The notes below the pieces were generated by a model, which was not told the origin of the DNA, made no database searches, and saw nothing but the letters and a program-made list of their open reading frames with translations. Source: Anaerolineales bacterium (GTDB taxonomy: Bacteria; Chloroflexota; Anaerolineae; Anaerolineales; Villigracilaceae). Taken from it: a stretch of 6,474 nucleotides of DNA. The translations under genes and the position numbers were made by a program. The stretch is from contig JAFGKO010000232.1 in assembly GCA_016928525.1 (NCBI GenBank), forward strand, positions 1-6,474. Reading direction: 5' to 3'. Of the stretch, positions 4,978 through 6,474 are shown piece by piece (the first letter of the stretch is position 1; each line of letters starts with the position of its first letter).

Positions 4978-5601
4978 ATGAAAATTCCGAAAGTTTTCCT
5001 CATCGGCGGGCCTCCCCTGGTTGGCAAATCTTCGGTAGCCCGTTGCATCGCGGGTCGATTCGGGTGCGGCTGCATCTGCACCGACGACATCGCAAAAGCA
5101 ATCCGGGCCGTCACAACCGTTCAAACCCACCCTGGATTGCACTCTTTTGATGATGCTGATTACCAGGATACCTTCACCAGGACACCTGTGGAGACGCTCA
5201 TCGAACATTCCAGGCGCGCGCACCAAATGATCTGGCCTGGACTTGAGAAGATCATCCGGGCTCACGCCACGTGGGACGCCCCGCTCGTGATGGAAGGGTA
5301 TGCGCTCTGGCCGGAGCAGGTCATGGCGGCGGATTTTGTGGCGACCAGGGCAGTCTGGCTCACTTGCGACGATCAACTGTTTGAGACCCGCCTCCGCGCC
5401 CAGTCAAGCTTCTTTCGCGGAGCCGCGGATGAGGAAGGGCTGTTGACGAATATGGTGAGAAGGAGCAGCAGGTATAACGAACTGATGGTTGAATCAGCGG
5501 CAGCCTGCGGCGCTGCCCTGATTCGGGTCGAGGCCGGACATTCGGTCGAAGACGTTGTGGAACTGTGCCTGGCAGATCTGCCAGGGGTGGAAGAAATTTA
5601 G
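4978..5601 (+). CDS. P-loop kinase-like ATPase, 207 aa
   Basis: This is a small cytoplasmic nucleotide-binding protein. The Walker A motif GPPLVGKS is at residues 11-18 after a hydrophobic beta strand (VFLIG). An acidic T-D-D (35-37) ends the second strand. A region with TTVQTHPGLH (46-55) follows, then a Walker-B-like strand PLVMEGYALWP (102-112) with Glu106. The Arg-rich stretch around FFRGAADEEG and VRRSSRYN is probably the lid. This is the kinase-type P-loop fold (gluconate/2-phosphoglycerate/zeta-like), not a AAA+ machine. The T-D-D-I-x-x-A-I-R and T-H-P-x-L-H pieces resemble proteins annotated as 2-phosphoglycerate kinase, but the substrate is uncertain. An in-frame TAA sits 9 bases before the ATG, so the start is fixed. 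There is no Shine-Dalgarno, and a five-codon frame (4964-4981) ends overlapping the ATG. Its promoter would lie against the end of the transposase remnant. Confidence 0.85.
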   Translation: MKIPKVFLIGGPPLVGKSSVARCIAGRFGCGCICTDDIAKAIRAVTTVQTHPGLHSFDDADYQDTFTRTPVETLIEHSRRAHQMIWPGLEKIIRAHATWDAPLVMEGYALWPEQVMAADFVATRAVWLTCDDQLFETRLRAQSSFFRGAADEEGLLTNMVRRSSRYNELMVESAAACGAALIRVEAGHSVEDVVELCLADLPGVEEI

Positions 5602-5646
5602 TTTCACGAAATTCCCCAACCGGGAATACCTTGGGCTGTGCTCCGG

Positions 5647-5652
5647 TATAAT
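5647..5652 (+). promoter_or_regulatory. Perfect -10 hexamer ahead of the sulfatase
   Basis: TATAAT lies 39 bases before the sulfatase ATG. The matching -35 is poor (GAATAC at 17-base spacing), so a strong promoter is not certain; the site may need an activator or be read by another sigma factor. Confidence 0.35.
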
Positions 5653-5691
5653 CATCCCAGAAGTGAAAATCTATCCCCAAGGATTGGCCTG

Positions 5692-6474
5692 ATGAATAAA
5701 GAAAGCGGCGCGCGCAGCCTTCCCAATATTGTGTTTATTTTTGCCGACGAGTGGCGCGGGCAGGCGACCGGTTATGCGGGCGATGAAAACTGCCACACGC
5801 CCAACCTGGACCGTTTCCGCGCTGAGGCGCTCGATTTCAGCGCCGCGGCATCGGGCTGCCCGGTGTGCTGCCCGTACCGCGCCAGCCTGCTGACCGGGCA
5901 GTACCCGCTGACCCACGGGGTGTTTATCAACGATGTGGAACTGAACCCGGCCAGTGTTTCGATCGCGCGGGCGTTTGGTTCGCACGGTTACGCCACAGCC
6001 TATATCGGCAAGTGGCATGTTTACGGCAGCCCGGACGGGCACTACGGGCGGCGCGAGGCGTACGTGCCGCGCGCATACCAGCTGGGTTTTGACTTCTGGA
6101 AGGGCTTCGAGTGCACGCACGACTATAACCACTCGGACTACTTTTTTAATGAAGACAGCACCCTGCGGCGTTGGGAGGGGTATGACGCCTTCGCGCAGAG
6201 CCACGCGGCGGCTGAGTACATCCGCGCCCATGCCCGGCAGGCGCAGCCGTTTCTGCTGATGCTCTCGTGGGGCCCGCCCCATTTCCCGCTGGACACGGCC
6301 CCCGAGGCCTACCAGGCGATGTACCGCGAGCGCGAGATTGCCTTGCGTCCCAACGTGCCCGCTGCCCTGCGCGCCAAAGCACAGGAGGAACTGCGCGGCT
6401 ATTACGCTCACATCGCCGCGCTGGACGACGCCTTTGCCATCGTGCGCCAGGCGGTGGTGGACTCGGGCATCGAC
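5692..6474 (+). CDS. Sulfatase (formylglycine-dependent, arylsulfatase-like), N-terminal 261 codons
   Basis: This enzyme hydrolyses sulfate esters; the gene runs off the right edge. Visible motifs: strand and metal site VFIFADEWRGQATGYAGD (14-31), TPNLDR (36-41), the formylglycine motif C-C-P-Y-R (59-63) within the C-x-P-x-R-x-x-x-L-T-G signature, GKWH (106-109, active-site Lys and His), WGPPHFPLD and YYAHIAALDD. Cys59 should be converted to formylglycine by a sulfatase-modifying enzyme, not seen here. The first metal-site acids read D19-E20, where many family members have D-D or D-Q. The sequence style is that of cytoplasmic or exported bacterial arylsulfatase/choline-sulfatase-like enzymes; no signal peptide is evident at the N-terminus. 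The ATG is preceded by AAGGA 8 bases upstream. Codons are GC-rich, like the TauE/SafE gene at the other edge. The specific substrate is unknown. Confidence 0.92.
   Translation, partial: MNKESGARSLPNIVFIFADEWRGQATGYAGDENCHTPNLDRFRAEALDFSAAASGCPVCCPYRASLLTGQYPLTHGVFINDVELNPASVSIARAFGSHGYATAYIGKWHVYGSPDGHYGRREAYVPRAYQLGFDFWKGFECTHDYNHSDYFFNEDSTLRRWEGYDAFAQSHAAAEYIRAHARQAQPFLLMLSWGPPHFPLDTAPEAYQAMYREREIALRPNVPAALRAKAQEELRGYYAHIAALDDAFAIVRQAVVDSGID

Noticed and set aside
5671..6411. Minus-strand open frame of 246 codons
   Set aside because: Antisense shadow of the sulfatase; the long open frame is explained by GC-rich codons of the real gene.
1..6474. CRISPR array, tRNA, rRNA or toxin-antitoxin pair
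   Set aside because: No regularly spaced repeats, no cloverleaf or rRNA-like sequence, and no paired small genes with overlapping ends were found.

Overview
The window looks like a stretch of bacterial chromosome, probably from a Chloroflexota (Anaerolineae-like) organism. That placement is an inference. It rests on a lipoprotein with a long Pro/Thr linker followed by TPRs, a DUF3592-like membrane protein, an ISL3-type transposase remnant and many short membrane proteins of unknown role. No rRNA, tRNA or CRISPR array was seen.

Layout. Two GC-rich, ordinary-looking genes sit at the edges and run off the window: the start of a TauE/SafE-family anion permease (minus strand, 1-239) and the first 261 codons of a sulfatase (plus strand, from 5692). 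Between them lies about 4.7 kb of lower-GC accessory DNA. It holds: a 125-aa four-helix membrane protein (minus, 407-784); a relic of a DNA methyltransferase motif (789-881) directly abutting a dispersed repeat (B1, 882-948); a 47-bp repeat (A1, 1004-1050); a 251-aa multi-pass membrane protein (1247-2002); an exact second copy of the 47-bp repeat (A2, 2069-2115) with two stem-loops; a second B repeat (B2, 2305-2370); a 174-aa DUF3592-like membrane protein (2540-3064); a probable decayed fragment of a related protein (3101-3190); a 420-aa TPR lipoprotein (3279-4541); a minus-strand N-terminal fragment of an ISL3-family transposase with a candidate terminal inverted repeat (about 4658-4939); and a P-loop kinase-like protein (4978-5601).

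How it works together. There is no clear multi-gene pathway. The middle genes are mostly separated by long spacers, with promoter-like sequences ahead of several of them, and look like independent single-gene units. The 251-aa membrane protein is bracketed by the perfect 47-bp direct repeats. The DUF3592-like protein and the TPR lipoprotein face the same way, but the DUF3592-like fragment lies between them. The edge genes could share a sulfur theme (sulfate release and sulfur-anion transport), but they are far apart and divergently arranged, so this is only a suggestion.

The main interest is the history of the accessory segment: several relics (methyltransferase, transposase, DUF3592-like fragment, a Cys/Trp-rich peptide) next to two families of dispersed repeats. 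I see no convincing new multi-gene system. The best lead is the pair of repeat families and their relation to gene insertion and decay.
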